Shown: piece by piece, positions 26,073-35,555 of the stretch
Layout of the letters: every line of letters begins with the position of its first letter
Position numbering within the stretch: position 1 is the first letter of the stretch
Assembly: GCA_019639115.1 (NCBI GenBank)
Contig: JAHBSM010000002.1
Span: 237,425 to 301,424, forward strand
Source of the DNA: Acidobacteriota bacterium
GTDB lineage: Bacteria; Acidobacteriota; Blastocatellia; Pyrinomonadales; Pyrinomonadaceae
Direction: 5' to 3'
Length of the DNA stretch: 64,000 nucleotides
Program-made: the position numbers and the translations under genes
The notes under the pieces: model-generated
The model's input: the letters and a program-made list of their open reading frames with translations, nothing else
Told to the model about the DNA's origin: nothing
Databases searched by the model: none

Positions 26073-27044
26073 TTACGGAACGGCGGTAGCAAAATACCCC
26101 CGGCGAGTTCGGATCCGCATCTTTGTCTTCGATGGAGGTGCGTTTAGCTCAAGTTTTAAATTCCTCCACTTGCCGTCACCGTTCCAGTCCCGTGGCGAGT
26201 ATGCAAATGAATACCGATGCCTTATTTCCAACGCAAGCCGTTCGAACGTTTCGTCCATTTGTATGTCGCTGTCGGAAGCAACTGCCCACCCGCCACTGAG
26301 TTTCGCGAGTTCTTCTAGCCGAGCTTCACCCAACTTGGAGAATTTGCCTCCGGTCTTTCTGGAGATAGAGACTGCATAAACGATCGCCTCGCTTTCCTTT
26401 ACAAGTTCCCGCAGGTCGTTAAATGCAATCTTCGAATTGTTATCGTCCCCGTCGCTGATCACAACAATTACGCGTTTCGGATAGATACTTCGACGAATCC
26501 TCTTGATTGCTCGTGCAACCCCATCGAATAGGGCTGTGTTACCATCCGGTTTGTACGATTTCAACCACGCTTGAATCTTGCCAAAGTCCCGTCCATCAAC
26601 CGGGGCCGAACGGACCTCGTCATTGAAGGCGAGTCCGAGATACTCGTCATCGGGGTGGCTGGTTTTGTAGAAACTATCGAGGGCGTTACCGGCATCGATG
26701 ATCTTGGTGCCAGACATCGAGCCGGAGACGTCGAATAGAAACAAGATCGATGCGGGGGTTTCAGAATCAGAGAAGAATGATATTTCCTGAAGAACACCGT
26801 TCTCCTTAATCCTGAAGTTATCTTTTCGAAGTCCGAGTACCGGTTTCCCACTTTTGTCGGTCACACTGACGGACAAGGTCACAAGCGTCGTCTCGATGCG
26901 GAGCTGTTTTTCGGTCTGCGGTTCTACAGCCGGCTTCCGCTGAGGCAAAATGCTCGACGAAAGCGCGGCGACCGTGCCCAGAACAAGCGCTGTCCGTCCC
27001 GCGTTGGCGATAGCTCGTATTGAAGAAAGACCCGTTCTATACAT
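26073..27044 (-). CDS. Acidobacterial-type secreted VWA-domain protein
   Basis: This 323-residue protein (ATG at 27044) has a signal-like segment (TALVLGTVAALSSSILPQ), a beta strand region LRIETTLVTLSVSVTDKSG with GLRKDNFRIKENG, and a von Willebrand factor A domain with the MIDAS motif DVSGSMSGT. The combination of the VTDKSGKPV...DNF.I.E lead and the VWA domain is the VWFA-related family annotated chiefly in Acidobacteriota, and is the best taxonomic clue in the window. It lies at the end of the Czc block, 44 bp after the P1B ATPase. A binding or scaffold role is likely; the partner is unknown. Confidence 0.82.
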   Translation of the reverse strand: MYRTGLSSIRAIANAGRTALVLGTVAALSSSILPQRKPAVEPQTEKQLRIETTLVTLSVSVTDKSGKPVLGLRKDNFRIKENGVLQEISFFSDSETPASILFLFDVSGSMSGTKIIDAGNALDSFYKTSHPDDEYLGLAFNDEVRSAPVDGRDFGKIQAWLKSYKPDGNTALFDGVARAIKRIRRSIYPKRVIVVISDGDDNNSKIAFNDLRELVKESEAIVYAVSISRKTGGKFSKLGEARLEELAKLSGGWAVASDSDIQMDETFERLALEIRHRYSFAYSPRDWNGDGKWRNLKLELNAPPSKTKMRIRTRRGYFATAVP

Positions 27045-27088
27045 TGTCGCCTCCTCTGAGTTCCGAACTGAACGCATTCCATCATCGG

Positions 27089-29233
27089 TTACTGCCGGAA
27101 ACGTAACATCCGCAACCCGCTCCCGATAACCACGAACTCGCTGATCTCATGGCCCAAGACGGCAATGGGCAGTGAGAAGTAGCCGGCTACCGCACCAATT
27201 ACCAGTACCGTAATAACAACTCCCGACAGGACAAGATTTTGACGGACAACCGATTGGTTGCGGCGTGCAAGCCTGAGAGCGTAAACGAGCTTTTCCAGAT
27301 CGTCCGCCATAAGAGCCACATCGGCGGTCTCTAACGCGACGTCTGTTCCTGCCGCGCCCATCGCGACGCCGACGGTCGCCTCGGCTAGAGCGGGCGCATC
27401 GTTCACACCGTCCCCGACCATCGCCACGGCGCCGTATCTGCGGGAAAGGTCGCGTATACTCGTCACCTTATCTTCCGGTTTTAGGTCCGCGTAAAACTCG
27501 TCGATCCCGACTTCGCTGGCGATCGCCTCAGCGGTACGGCGGTTATCGCCGGTGAGCATCACGACTTTTGCGACGCCCGCGTCGTGCAGACCTTTGATCG
27601 CCCGAACGGCATTTGCACGAATGTTGTCTCGAATCGCAAGCAGCCCCCATGCATGGCCCTCATCACCGATGACGACGACGGTTTTCCCTTCCGACTGCAA
27701 TCGGTTGATATCGTCAATCGTTCGGTCGAGATCTACTTTTAATTGATTTTGGAAAAGGTCGGGACTACCAATGTAAGCCGTTAGATCACCGAGTTTCGCC
27801 GACGCGCCGGCTCCGGTTAGCGATCGAAAATCGACCGCTTCGAGCGGGGCGACCGATTGCTCTTCCGCGTAACGGACGATCGCTTGCGCCAAAGGGTGCT
27901 GGCTGCGCTTCTCGATCCCGGCCGCCGCGCCCAGAATTTTTTCTGGCGACAATGATTCGTCTTCTTCAGCTAGTTCTGCGTCTGCAGCGAGCGGAATAAA
28001 ATCGGTAACTTCCGGGCGGCCGCGCGTGATCGTTCCGGTTTTATCAAGCGCGATAACCTTAATCTTTGCTAACTGCTCGACATACAAACCGCCTTTGATC
28101 AAAACTCCGTTTCTCGCTCCCGTGCCGAGACTCGCGACCAAGGTGATCGGGATCGAAATCGCCAAAGCGCACGGTGCCGCCGCGACGATGAAGACCGTCG
28201 CTCGGACGAGCCAAGTCGTCCAGTCGGATCCGAAGGCGAACGGCGGAACTATGGCGATCAAAACACCGGCAAGAAGCACCAATGGGCTGTAACGCTTGCC
28301 GAAGGTCTCGATGAACCGCTGGCTCTGCCCTTTCTGTTCCTGCGCTTCTTCGACCATGTGGATAATGCGGGCGATCGTGTTATCGGCGAAAGTCTTTGTC
28401 GCTCGAACTTCCAAAAAGCCTTCGCCGTTGATGCTCCCCGCGAAAACTACATCGCCGATATTTTTCTCGACCGGAACGCTTTCGCCCGTCACGGGGGCTT
28501 GATTGACGCTCGATCCGCCCGTAACCACCTCGCCATCGGTGGCAATGGATTGCCCCGGCTTAACGATAAAGATGTCATCCAAAACCAGTTCCTCGACGGG
28601 GATTTCCGTTTCTCGTCCCTCACGACGAACCAACGCCATTTTCGGTGTTAGATCCATCAAAGCTTTGATCGCACCACGCGTCTTTTCCTCGGTGTATCCT
28701 TCTGCGGCCTCGGAGATCGAATACAAGAAAGCGAGCATCGCTCCCTCGCCCGGCAGCCCGAGCAGCGTCGCGACGACCGCCGCGATCGTCATCAAAAATT
28801 CGATTCCGACTTCACGCTCGTAAATAAGCTCCTCGAGAGCCTCGCGTCCAAAATAGTACCCGCCGACAAGCATCGCGGCGACGTAGAGGGCCGTCGAAAC
28901 CATCGGCGGAGCGGTGGTGAAACTGGCAAGAAACCCGATCCCGAGCAAAACGCCGGAGACAGCCGACGTGAGCACTTTCGGATTCCGCCAGCGCGCCGAC
29001 TGCGCCGCCATCTCGCGGCCTTCCTGCACGGGAAAGCCGAGCGATTCGAGCTTTTCCTTGAGCATGTCGGGCGAGGTTTTGTCCGGCTCGAAAGTGAGCG
29101 CGACCTTCGCCGATTTCGGATAGACTTTCACCTTAATCAGGCCGGGAAAATCTTTCAAGCCCCGTTCGATCGCCGCCGCTTCCGCCTCGCAGTCCATGTT
29201 GGACACTCGGAAATCCCTTTGTTTCGTAGCCAT
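27089..29233 (-). CDS. P1B-type heavy-metal ATPase with APC in place of CPC
   Basis: This 714-residue metal pump (ATG at 29233) has an HMA-like N-terminus with one Cys (FRVSNMDCEAEAAAIE), TGES, DKTGTITRG phosphorylation loop and [10 protein letters not shown] hinge. The transmembrane metal site is AAAPCALAISIP, so the first Cys of the usual CPC is Ala. TM8 carries GHEISEFVVIGSGLRML, with the HE pair of P1B-4-like pumps. It is therefore not a simple Cu or Zn/Cd/Pb pump; P1B-4 relatives export Co, Zn or Fe. It lies in the Czc block between a CDF exporter and the VWA gene, supporting divalent cation export. Confidence 0.88.
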   Translation of the reverse strand: MATKQRDFRVSNMDCEAEAAAIERGLKDFPGLIKVKVYPKSAKVALTFEPDKTSPDMLKEKLESLGFPVQEGREMAAQSARWRNPKVLTSAVSGVLLGIGFLASFTTAPPMVSTALYVAAMLVGGYYFGREALEELIYEREVGIEFLMTIAAVVATLLGLPGEGAMLAFLYSISEAAEGYTEEKTRGAIKALMDLTPKMALVRREGRETEIPVEELVLDDIFIVKPGQSIATDGEVVTGGSSVNQAPVTGESVPVEKNIGDVVFAGSINGEGFLEVRATKTFADNTIARIIHMVEEAQEQKGQSQRFIETFGKRYSPLVLLAGVLIAIVPPFAFGSDWTTWLVRATVFIVAAAPCALAISIPITLVASLGTGARNGVLIKGGLYVEQLAKIKVIALDKTGTITRGRPEVTDFIPLAADAELAEEDESLSPEKILGAAAGIEKRSQHPLAQAIVRYAEEQSVAPLEAVDFRSLTGAGASAKLGDLTAYIGSPDLFQNQLKVDLDRTIDDINRLQSEGKTVVVIGDEGHAWGLLAIRDNIRANAVRAIKGLHDAGVAKVVMLTGDNRRTAEAIASEVGIDEFYADLKPEDKVTSIRDLSRRYGAVAMVGDGVNDAPALAEATVGVAMGAAGTDVALETADVALMADDLEKLVYALRLARRNQSVVRQNLVLSGVVITVLVIGAVAGYFSLPIAVLGHEISEFVVIGSGLRMLRFRQ

Positions 29234-29368
29234 AACTTTCTGCTTAAAAAAGCTCCAAATCCCGCTGGCACGCGAGCCAGGCAAAAATCAAGACCGTAAA
29301 GACCACACGCAGCAATTTCCCCGAGGTCATGTCGACACAATCTCCTACCCTCATCCGACACTCTCCAA

Positions 29369-30259
29369 TCAAAGATGTGTTTCGTGTTCGGCGAAACCCC
29401 GGCACTCGGTCTGCACGGTAACGTGCGAGATTTTGAAATGCTTGGTGCAATGCTCGTGGACCCGCGTCAGAACTGCGTCGTGCTGGTCGTCGCCGGTGAT
29501 GACCGCGTGGACGCTCATCGCGTTCACACCGGAGGTCAAACTCCAAACGTGCAGATCGTGGATGTCGGCAACTCCCTCGATCTGCGACAAACTTTCTCTC
29601 AAGAGTGCGATGTTCACGTCCGCGGGTGTACCTTCGATCAAAACGCCGACCGCATCTTTGAGCAAGGTCCAGGTACGCGGCAAAATGAACAATCCAATGC
29701 CCGCCGAAATGATCGGGTCGGCGTAATACCATCCGGTCGTCAACATGATCACGCCGGCAACGATCACGCCGATGGATGTCAGCATATCCGAGAGAACTTC
29801 AAAATACGCGCCCTTCATGTTGAGGCTCTCTTTCGAGCCCGACCGAAGGATGTACATCCCGACAATGTTCACGATGAGGCCGACCGATGCGACGCCAAGC
29901 ATTCCCGCGCTTTGAACCTCCGGCGGATCTTTAAAACGCTGATAAGCTTCGTACAAGATATAGAGCGAAATCAGGATCAGCACGACCGCATTTGTCAGAG
30001 CCGCGAGGATCTCAACACGATAGTAACCGTACGTCCTCTCCGGGGACGCAGGCCGCTCCGCGAACCGTATCGCGAGCAACGCAAGACCGACTCCCGCCAC
30101 ATCGGTCAGCATATGGCCCGCGTCAGCAAGGAGAGCGAGACTACCCGTCCACAACCCGCCGATCACCTCGACGATCAGATAGAACGAAGTGAGTCCGAAG
30201 ACGATAGCCAAACTTTTCTTGTTGCGAGACGAGGCGCTTTGCACGTGATCGTGTCCCAT
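29369..30259 (-). CDS. czcD: CzcD-type cation diffusion facilitator
   Basis: This 296-residue exporter has six membrane helices. Site A is ALLADAGHMLTDVAGVGLA (His and Asp pairs) and the second half VLSDMLTSIGVIVAG gives the matching HxxxD-like set (here Asp). The C-terminal domain (about 210-296) has DIHDLHVWSLTSGVNAMSVH, the usual metal-binding beta-alpha fold with several His. It should exchange cytoplasmic Zn, Co or Cd for protons. It follows the one-TM peptide at 30290 and precedes the P1B ATPase, both in the Czc operon. Confidence 0.9.
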   Translation of the reverse strand: MGHDHVQSASSRNKKSLAIVFGLTSFYLIVEVIGGLWTGSLALLADAGHMLTDVAGVGLALLAIRFAERPASPERTYGYYRVEILAALTNAVVLILISLYILYEAYQRFKDPPEVQSAGMLGVASVGLIVNIVGMYILRSGSKESLNMKGAYFEVLSDMLTSIGVIVAGVIMLTTGWYYADPIISAGIGLFILPRTWTLLKDAVGVLIEGTPADVNIALLRESLSQIEGVADIHDLHVWSLTSGVNAMSVHAVITGDDQHDAVLTRVHEHCTKHFKISHVTVQTECRGFAEHETHL

Positions 30260-30289
30260 AGTATTTGGTTTTTGCCTACCGAGCCGAGC

Positions 30290-30478
30290 TTACTCGCCTG
30301 CCTTTGTTTCGCTTTCCGAGCCGCTTTTTCTCGACGATTCTGTATCTTTGTACCTGCCGCGGCGATCCAGCCACATGGCGAACAATGACATAAGTGCCAG
30401 CACGAGGAGAGATCCCACCAGTAACACGAGGACCGGATGTTCTACGAGCTGATGGTACAGACTGACTTCCTTTTCCAT
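30290..30478 (-). CDS. Small one-TM protein in the Czc operon
   Basis: This 62-residue protein has one membrane helix (about 15-37, HPVLVLLVGSLLVLALMSLFAMW) followed by a charged tail (DRRGRYKDTESSRKSGSE). It sits between the PII-like gene and czcD with short gaps on both sides. The size and single helix suggest an accessory subunit of the RND or PII-regulated complex. An alternative frame over the same bases is less hydrophobic and ignored. No family recognised. Confidence 0.5.
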   Translation of the reverse strand: MEKEVSLYHQLVEHPVLVLLVGSLLVLALMSLFAMWLDRRGRYKDTESSRKSGSESETKAGE

Positions 30479-30508
30479 AGCTTGCCCTCAATGGATCAGA
30501 AACATATC

Positions 30509-30808
30509 TCAAATGATGAAACCGCTTTCGACCGGCACAACGACAATGATCCCGTCACCCTTTTTGCCGGTATGAGCAGTTTGTCGGATCGTCGCAACGA
30601 TATCTTCGATCATCTCGTCGTTTGCAGCGATCTCGATGCGCTTGTTCGGTTTGAAGGGATCGACGGCGTCGGTTGCGGTATTGCGAAGCCGCTGGCCGAA
30701 ACCTTCGCTGTCAATAACGGTCATTCCCGGGAAGCCTTCTATCTCTTCAAGCGCGGTCACGATCTCGTCCAATTTGAATGGCCGCACGACCGCTACGATC
30801 AGTTTCAT
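30509..30808 (-). CDS. PII-like signalling protein coupled to the CzcA pump
   Basis: This 99-residue protein has the PII fold: MKLIVAVVRPFKLDEIVTALEE at the start and the B/C-loop TGKKGDGIIVVVPVE that binds nucleotide in PII proteins. The T-loop region (about 37-55, GFGQRLRNTATDAVDPFKPN) is short and lacks the uridylylated Tyr of GlnB, so it is not a nitrogen regulator. PII-like proteins of this sort occur next to CzcA-type pumps in other bacteria. It starts 3 bp after the czcA stop, so it is tightly co-expressed and may sense nucleotide or metal state to adjust the pump. Confidence 0.82.
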   Translation of the reverse strand: MKLIVAVVRPFKLDEIVTALEEIEGFPGMTVIDSEGFGQRLRNTATDAVDPFKPNKRIEIAANDEMIEDIVATIRQTAHTGKKGDGIIVVVPVESGFII

Positions 30809-30811
30809 ACT

Positions 30812-33800
30812 TTACTCCTCCGTAAATTCGCCTTCGCCATCCTTCTCGAACCATGCGTAAAGCGTTGGCAAGATCAGTAGCGTCAATAGCGTTGATGTGA
30901 TCAACCCTCCTATAACGACCGTCGCTAGCGGCCGCTGGACCTCGGCCCCTGCACTCGTCGCGAGAGCCATTGGAATGAACCCGAGACTTGCCACAAGGGC
31001 CGTCATCAACACGGGTCGCAAGCGTGTATCTGCCCCCTCGCGAACTGCGTCGAGAACCGTCTTTCCTTCTTCGCGCAGATGGTTGATAAAACTGACCATT
31101 ACGACGCCATTCAAAACCGCAACGCCGAATAGGGCGATGAATCCAACACCGGCCGAGATCGAGAACGGCATCCCTCGCAGAGCCAGTGCGACGACACCGC
31201 CTACGATCGCGAACGGAATCCCGGTGTAGATCAGCATCGCCTGCTTGATCGAATTGAAGGTCGTGTACAGCAGCACGAAGATCAGGAACAGTGCAATGGG
31301 GACAACAATTAGAAGCCTTTGCGAGGCACGTTCCAGATTCTCGAACGTCCCGCCCCACTTTATGTAATAGCCGGGGGGCAGTTGCACTTCTCGTCCAATC
31401 TTCATTTGGGCTTCCTCAACGAAAGATCCGATGTCGCGCCCGCGGACGTTAAGTTCCACCCCGATTCGTCGGCGAGTGTCCTCCCGAGAGATCTGGGCCG
31501 GCCCCTCGACAAGTTTGACCTCGGCAACCTGCGACAACGGTACTCGCGCCCCACTGGGCGATGAGAGCAAAAGGTTCTTGATCGTCTCGATGTCCCGGCC
31601 GGACTCTTCGTTCAAACGAACGACGAGGTTGAACCGCTGCTCGCCCTCGAACACCTGCCCTGCCTCCTTGCCCGCGACAACTGACTCCACCAGGTCGTTC
31701 ACGTCCTCGACATTCAAACCGTACCGGGCGATCGCTGCGCGGTCGGGTTTGATCTGCAGTTGCGGCAGCCCGCTTGTGGCCTCCAATTTTACGTCTTCCG
31801 CGCCTTTCACCGCTGAGACAGATCTCACGATCTTCTCGGCGGTTTCACGCAATGTATCGAGATCGTCGCCATACAGTTTGATCGCGACGTCAGACCGAAC
31901 TCCGGAGATCAATTCCGCGACCCGAAGTTCGATCGGCTGGGAAAAACTGAATACGGCGTTCGGGACCCCTTGTTCGAGCTTCTCAGACATCTTCTCGACC
32001 AGTTCCTCGCGGCTGCTTGTCGTTGTCCACTCGTCATGTGGTTTTAAGGCAACGAAAACGTCGCTGATCTCTACGCCCATCGGATCGGTTGCGACCTCTG
32101 CTCGTCCGGTTTTGGAGATGACAGACCGAACCTCGGGGAACGACTTCAACACTTCCTCGGCTTTGGTCGCGATCGCAACTGATTCCCGAAGCGAAACGCT
32201 CGGAAGTCGTCCGATCTGGACCGCAAGGTCGCCCTCTTCGAGCCGGGGTATGAACTCAGATCCCAGGAATGGAAAGATCGCCGCGCTCACCAGCACCACC
32301 GCGACCGCAATCGCAAGCGCCTGCGACCGGTAAGCCATCACGCGAGCGAGTGCGGGTTGATACAACTGTTTAGCCCACCGGATCAGAAAGCTTTCTTTTT
32401 CGGACACCTTACCTGTCAAGATGAACGTGAGCATTGCCGGAACGTATGTGAGCGAAAGCAAGAGCGAGCCGGCGAGTGCGAAGACCACCGTCAGAGCCAT
32501 CGGGACGAACATCTTCCCCTCGATTCCCCTCAGGCTGAGGATGGGCAGGTAAACGATCGCGATGATCGCGACGGCGAACACCACAGGGTGCGCCACCTCC
32601 AGGCACGACTCAAGGATCGTCCTTTCCGGCGGCTCGCGCGAGTGCTCGTGCTGGGCTTCGGCGCGGCGCCGCACCGCGTTCTCGACCATCACGACCGCAC
32701 CGTCCACGATCAACCCGAAATCGAGAGCCCCTAGGCTCATCAGATTGCCGGAAACGTTGAACACCCTCATTAGGATCGCGGCGAAGAGCATCGACAGCGG
32801 AATTATGGTCGCGACCAGAAGGGCTCCGCGCCAGTTTCCGAGAAGCAACAGCAGCACAACGATAACGAATATCGCACCCTCTATCAGATTTTTTTCGACC
32901 GTGTAAATTGCGCGGTCGATCAGTTCGGTCCGGTCGTAAAATGGCACGAGTTCGACGCCGTCCGGGAGCGATTTTCTGACCAACTCAACGCGCTCTTTAA
33001 CCGCCTGCACAACCGTGCGGGAGTTCTCGCCTTTGAGCATCATGACGATCCCGGCAACGATCTCACCTTCCCCGTCTGCGGTCACGGCACCCTGCCGTAC
33101 GGTGGCCCCTTCCACCACTTTCGCGATATCGCGGATGTAGACTGGCACGCCTTCGGCGGCGGTTTTCACCACGATATTCGCGATGTCCTCGGAATTCTCG
33201 ATTAACCCCAAACCGCGAAGGAGGTATTGTTCCGAGCCTTTCTCGATATACGCCCCGCCGACGTTTGCGTTGTTAGCAGCAACGGCTTCGTACACGTCCC
33301 GCAGACTTAGGTTGTAAGACTGCAGCTTGTCCGGATCGATCCTGACCTGGTACTGCTTCTCATAACCGCCGAAACTGTTGATCTCGGTCGCGCCGGGAAC
33401 GCCTAAAAGCTGCCGCCGAACGTTCCAGTCCTGGATCGTCCGCAACGCCGTCGCGTCGTAGTTACTACCGTCTTTGGCTCGCAGCTCATACTGATAGATT
33501 TCACCGAGGCCGGTGGAAATCGGCCCCATCTCCGGCGAACCGATGTCTTCCGGAATCTGCTCACGGGCTTGCGCGAGTCGCTCAAGCACCAGCTGCCGCG
33601 CGAAATACGTGTCGGTGTCTTCGGTGAAGACCACCGTAACCGCTGAAAGTCCGAACTTCGACACTGAGCGGATCTCTTCGATGTTCGGCAGGCCCGACAT
33701 CGCAACCTCCACCGGGAATGTTATCTGCCTTTCGATTTCGAGCGGTGCGAGTGACGGAGCCGCCGTCAACACCTGCACCTGAACGTTGGTCACGTCAGGT

Positions 33801-33916
33801 ACCGCGTCGATCGGAAGATTGATGAGACTGTACACTCCGCCCGCCGCCATAACCGCCACCAGCAGCAGAACGATCAGCCTGTTCGAAACTGAGAATTTGA
33901 TAATTGCGTTGATCAT
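30812..33916 (-). CDS. czcA: CzcA-type RND heavy-metal efflux pump
   Basis: This 1034-residue proton-driven pump has the standard RND layout: first helix LIVLLLVAVMAAGGVYSLINLPIDAVPD, two periplasmic loops, and TM4 motif LDFGLIVDGAVVMVEN, the acidic signature of divalent-cation (Czc/Cnr/Ncc) pumps. TPTLYAWFEKDGEGE closes the last helix. It follows czcB by 65 bp and is followed at once by the PII-like gene. It should export Zn, Co, Cd or Ni through CzcB and CzcC. It is a different subgroup from the RND pump at 9190-12495. Confidence 0.93.
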   Translation of the reverse strand: MINAIIKFSVSNRLIVLLLVAVMAAGGVYSLINLPIDAVPDVTNVQVQVLTAAPSLAPLEIERQITFPVEVAMSGLPNIEEIRSVSKFGLSAVTVVFTEDTDTYFARQLVLERLAQAREQIPEDIGSPEMGPISTGLGEIYQYELRAKDGSNYDATALRTIQDWNVRRQLLGVPGATEINSFGGYEKQYQVRIDPDKLQSYNLSLRDVYEAVAANNANVGGAYIEKGSEQYLLRGLGLIENSEDIANIVVKTAAEGVPVYIRDIAKVVEGATVRQGAVTADGEGEIVAGIVMMLKGENSRTVVQAVKERVELVRKSLPDGVELVPFYDRTELIDRAIYTVEKNLIEGAIFVIVVLLLLLGNWRGALLVATIIPLSMLFAAILMRVFNVSGNLMSLGALDFGLIVDGAVVMVENAVRRRAEAQHEHSREPPERTILESCLEVAHPVVFAVAIIAIVYLPILSLRGIEGKMFVPMALTVVFALAGSLLLSLTYVPAMLTFILTGKVSEKESFLIRWAKQLYQPALARVMAYRSQALAIAVAVVLVSAAIFPFLGSEFIPRLEEGDLAVQIGRLPSVSLRESVAIATKAEEVLKSFPEVRSVISKTGRAEVATDPMGVEISDVFVALKPHDEWTTTSSREELVEKMSEKLEQGVPNAVFSFSQPIELRVAELISGVRSDVAIKLYGDDLDTLRETAEKIVRSVSAVKGAEDVKLEATSGLPQLQIKPDRAAIARYGLNVEDVNDLVESVVAGKEAGQVFEGEQRFNLVVRLNEESGRDIETIKNLLLSSPSGARVPLSQVAEVKLVEGPAQISREDTRRRIGVELNVRGRDIGSFVEEAQMKIGREVQLPPGYYIKWGGTFENLERASQRLLIVVPIALFLIFVLLYTTFNSIKQAMLIYTGIPFAIVGGVVALALRGMPFSISAGVGFIALFGVAVLNGVVMVSFINHLREEGKTVLDAVREGADTRLRPVLMTALVASLGFIPMALATSAGAEVQRPLATVVIGGLITSTLLTLLILPTLYAWFEKDGEGEFTEE

Positions 33917-33981
33917 ATTGTTCGACCGATCCGTCCGGCCTTAGTCTTATCCGGCCCGCGGCCGTCATTCGTGAACCTTCA

Positions 33982-35544
33982 TCAATGGTCGTCATCGCCG
34001 AGCTCGCCTTTCTGCATTTGTGTCTTAAGCACGAAGCTCCCCTTCGTGACCACTTTCTCGCCGAGTTCGAGCCCGCTTTTTATCGCCGTGTACCCGTCGA
34101 TCTCCCCGCCGATCTCCACCTCGCGTATTTCGAATGCTCCCTGTTCACCTTCGCGGGGTACAAACACGAGCGTTTTGTCGCCGTCGCGTTGGATCGCCGC
34201 TGAAGGCACGAAAAGTTCTTCGCCCGCGCCTTCGGAAATACCCGTGTAGAAGCCGACCTGGGTGAACATCCCTGCTTTCAGCCGACCGCTGGCATTAGGC
34301 ACCTCGATCCGGACCCTCGCAGTGCGAGAGGTCTCGTCCAGACGTGGATCGATATACCCGATACGGCCGTCGATCGAACCAACGGTTTCCGACCGGATCT
34401 CGGCGACCGAGCCGACACGCAGGCGACTGACATTTGCTTCCGGAACGTTGGCGATCACGTAGACAGTCGAGAGGTTGGAAATCGAAAAGATTGGCACGGC
34501 GGCTTCAACCCCGGCGCCAGCGTTGAATTTGCGCTCCGTTATCACGCCCGACAAAGGGGCTCGCACCGAAACCAAAGAGGTATCCTCCCGGTGATCGTCC
34601 GGGGCTCCGCTGACCACAGGGACGCCAAGTGAACGCATCTCGTCCTCAATGTGCCGTACATCGACGCGCGATGTTTCCACTTCGGCCCGTGCTTCCTGAA
34701 TCTCCTTGTTCAGCGAGATGTTGGACTGGAAGTCGTAATCCGCCTTCGCCGTTCGATAACTTGACTCCGCGGCAACCAAATCCTTTCCCGCACCGGCGCC
34801 GAGCTCGATCAGCTTTTTCGTTCTTCTTAGCGTCGCTTCCGCCTCATCAAGCCTTGCCTTCGACTGCAGCACTGCCACGCGGTTTTCGGAGCGTTGGACA
34901 CGGCTCAGATTTCGCTCGGCCAATTCAAGTCGCGTACGGGCCTCGTGCATTTTGCCGTGCAGCTGCGCGAGTTGGGGGCTGGAGATCACGGCCAGCACCG
35001 CACCCCGCTGGACGAAGTCACCGACCGCCGCATAAACGCGCTCGATGCGTCCGCCAACGAGCGGCGTGGCCATCTCGGTCCTCTCGGGGTTCAGTTCGAC
35101 CGCACCGGTGACGTAAAGTTTGGCGATCGCAGGGCGCTGAGTGACACCCTCGATCTCGATCCCTGCGGACTCCATCGATTCGGGGTTGAGTTTCACTTCC
35201 TTACCTTTCTCGTCTTCCGAATGACCCTCTTCCTTTTTATCTTCGCCCGATTCCACTTTCACAGAGGTTGAAGAGTTGCGTGTCGCGATCCAGGACAGGC
35301 CCGCGATCGCGACGACCGCTACGATCACGGCCGTCAATATCCACGCGAACATGCTTCTGGGTTTCGACGCTTCAACGTCGTCCCGGCTTTCAGGGTCGCG
35401 GCTGAGGTCGAGATTGTCTTCCAGTCGAGCGAGTTCTTCTTCGTCCCGCTCGTGATGGCCTGTTCGCTCACTCATAGTTTTCTCCGTAACGTCCGACCTC
35501 TTCGGATCGCTTATTTGATTTTTCTTTTTTGTCTCTTCGTCCAT
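33982..35544 (-). CDS. czcB: CzcB-type RND adaptor
   Basis: This 520-residue membrane-fusion protein has a membrane anchor (about 70-92, MFAWILTAVIVAVVAIAGLSWIA), a His/Glu/Asp stretch (EEGHSEDEKGKEVK) that may bind metal, the barrel-sandwich half GGRIERVYAAVGDFVQ, a coiled-coil hairpin (about 185-300) and VRAPLSGVITERKFNAG. The first ATG lies in the stop region of tolC (about 12 bp overlap or gap depending on start); the ATG at 35544 matches the residues MDEETKKK. It connects CzcA with the TolC protein CzcC. Confidence 0.9.
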   Translation of the reverse strand: MDEETKKKNQISDPKRSDVTEKTMSERTGHHERDEEELARLEDNLDLSRDPESRDDVEASKPRSMFAWILTAVIVAVVAIAGLSWIATRNSSTSVKVESGEDKKEEGHSEDEKGKEVKLNPESMESAGIEIEGVTQRPAIAKLYVTGAVELNPERTEMATPLVGGRIERVYAAVGDFVQRGAVLAVISSPQLAQLHGKMHEARTRLELAERNLSRVQRSENRVAVLQSKARLDEAEATLRRTKKLIELGAGAGKDLVAAESSYRTAKADYDFQSNISLNKEIQEARAEVETSRVDVRHIEDEMRSLGVPVVSGAPDDHREDTSLVSVRAPLSGVITERKFNAGAGVEAAVPIFSISNLSTVYVIANVPEANVSRLRVGSVAEIRSETVGSIDGRIGYIDPRLDETSRTARVRIEVPNASGRLKAGMFTQVGFYTGISEGAGEELFVPSAAIQRDGDKTLVFVPREGEQGAFEIREVEIGGEIDGYTAIKSGLELGEKVVTKGSFVLKTQMQKGELGDDDH

Positions 35545-35555
35545 ATTTGGCCACC

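Noticed and set aside
29375..30388. Long plus-strand open frame opposite czcD and its neighbours
   Set aside because: It is antisense to a clear CDF transporter, has no recognisable domain and shows the Asp/His/Arg-rich composition expected of the reverse strand of a GC-balanced gene.
31431..32333. Plus-strand frame of 300 codons opposite czcA
   Set aside because: It is Ser/Arg/Thr-rich low-information translation antisense to conserved RND sequence; no start signal.
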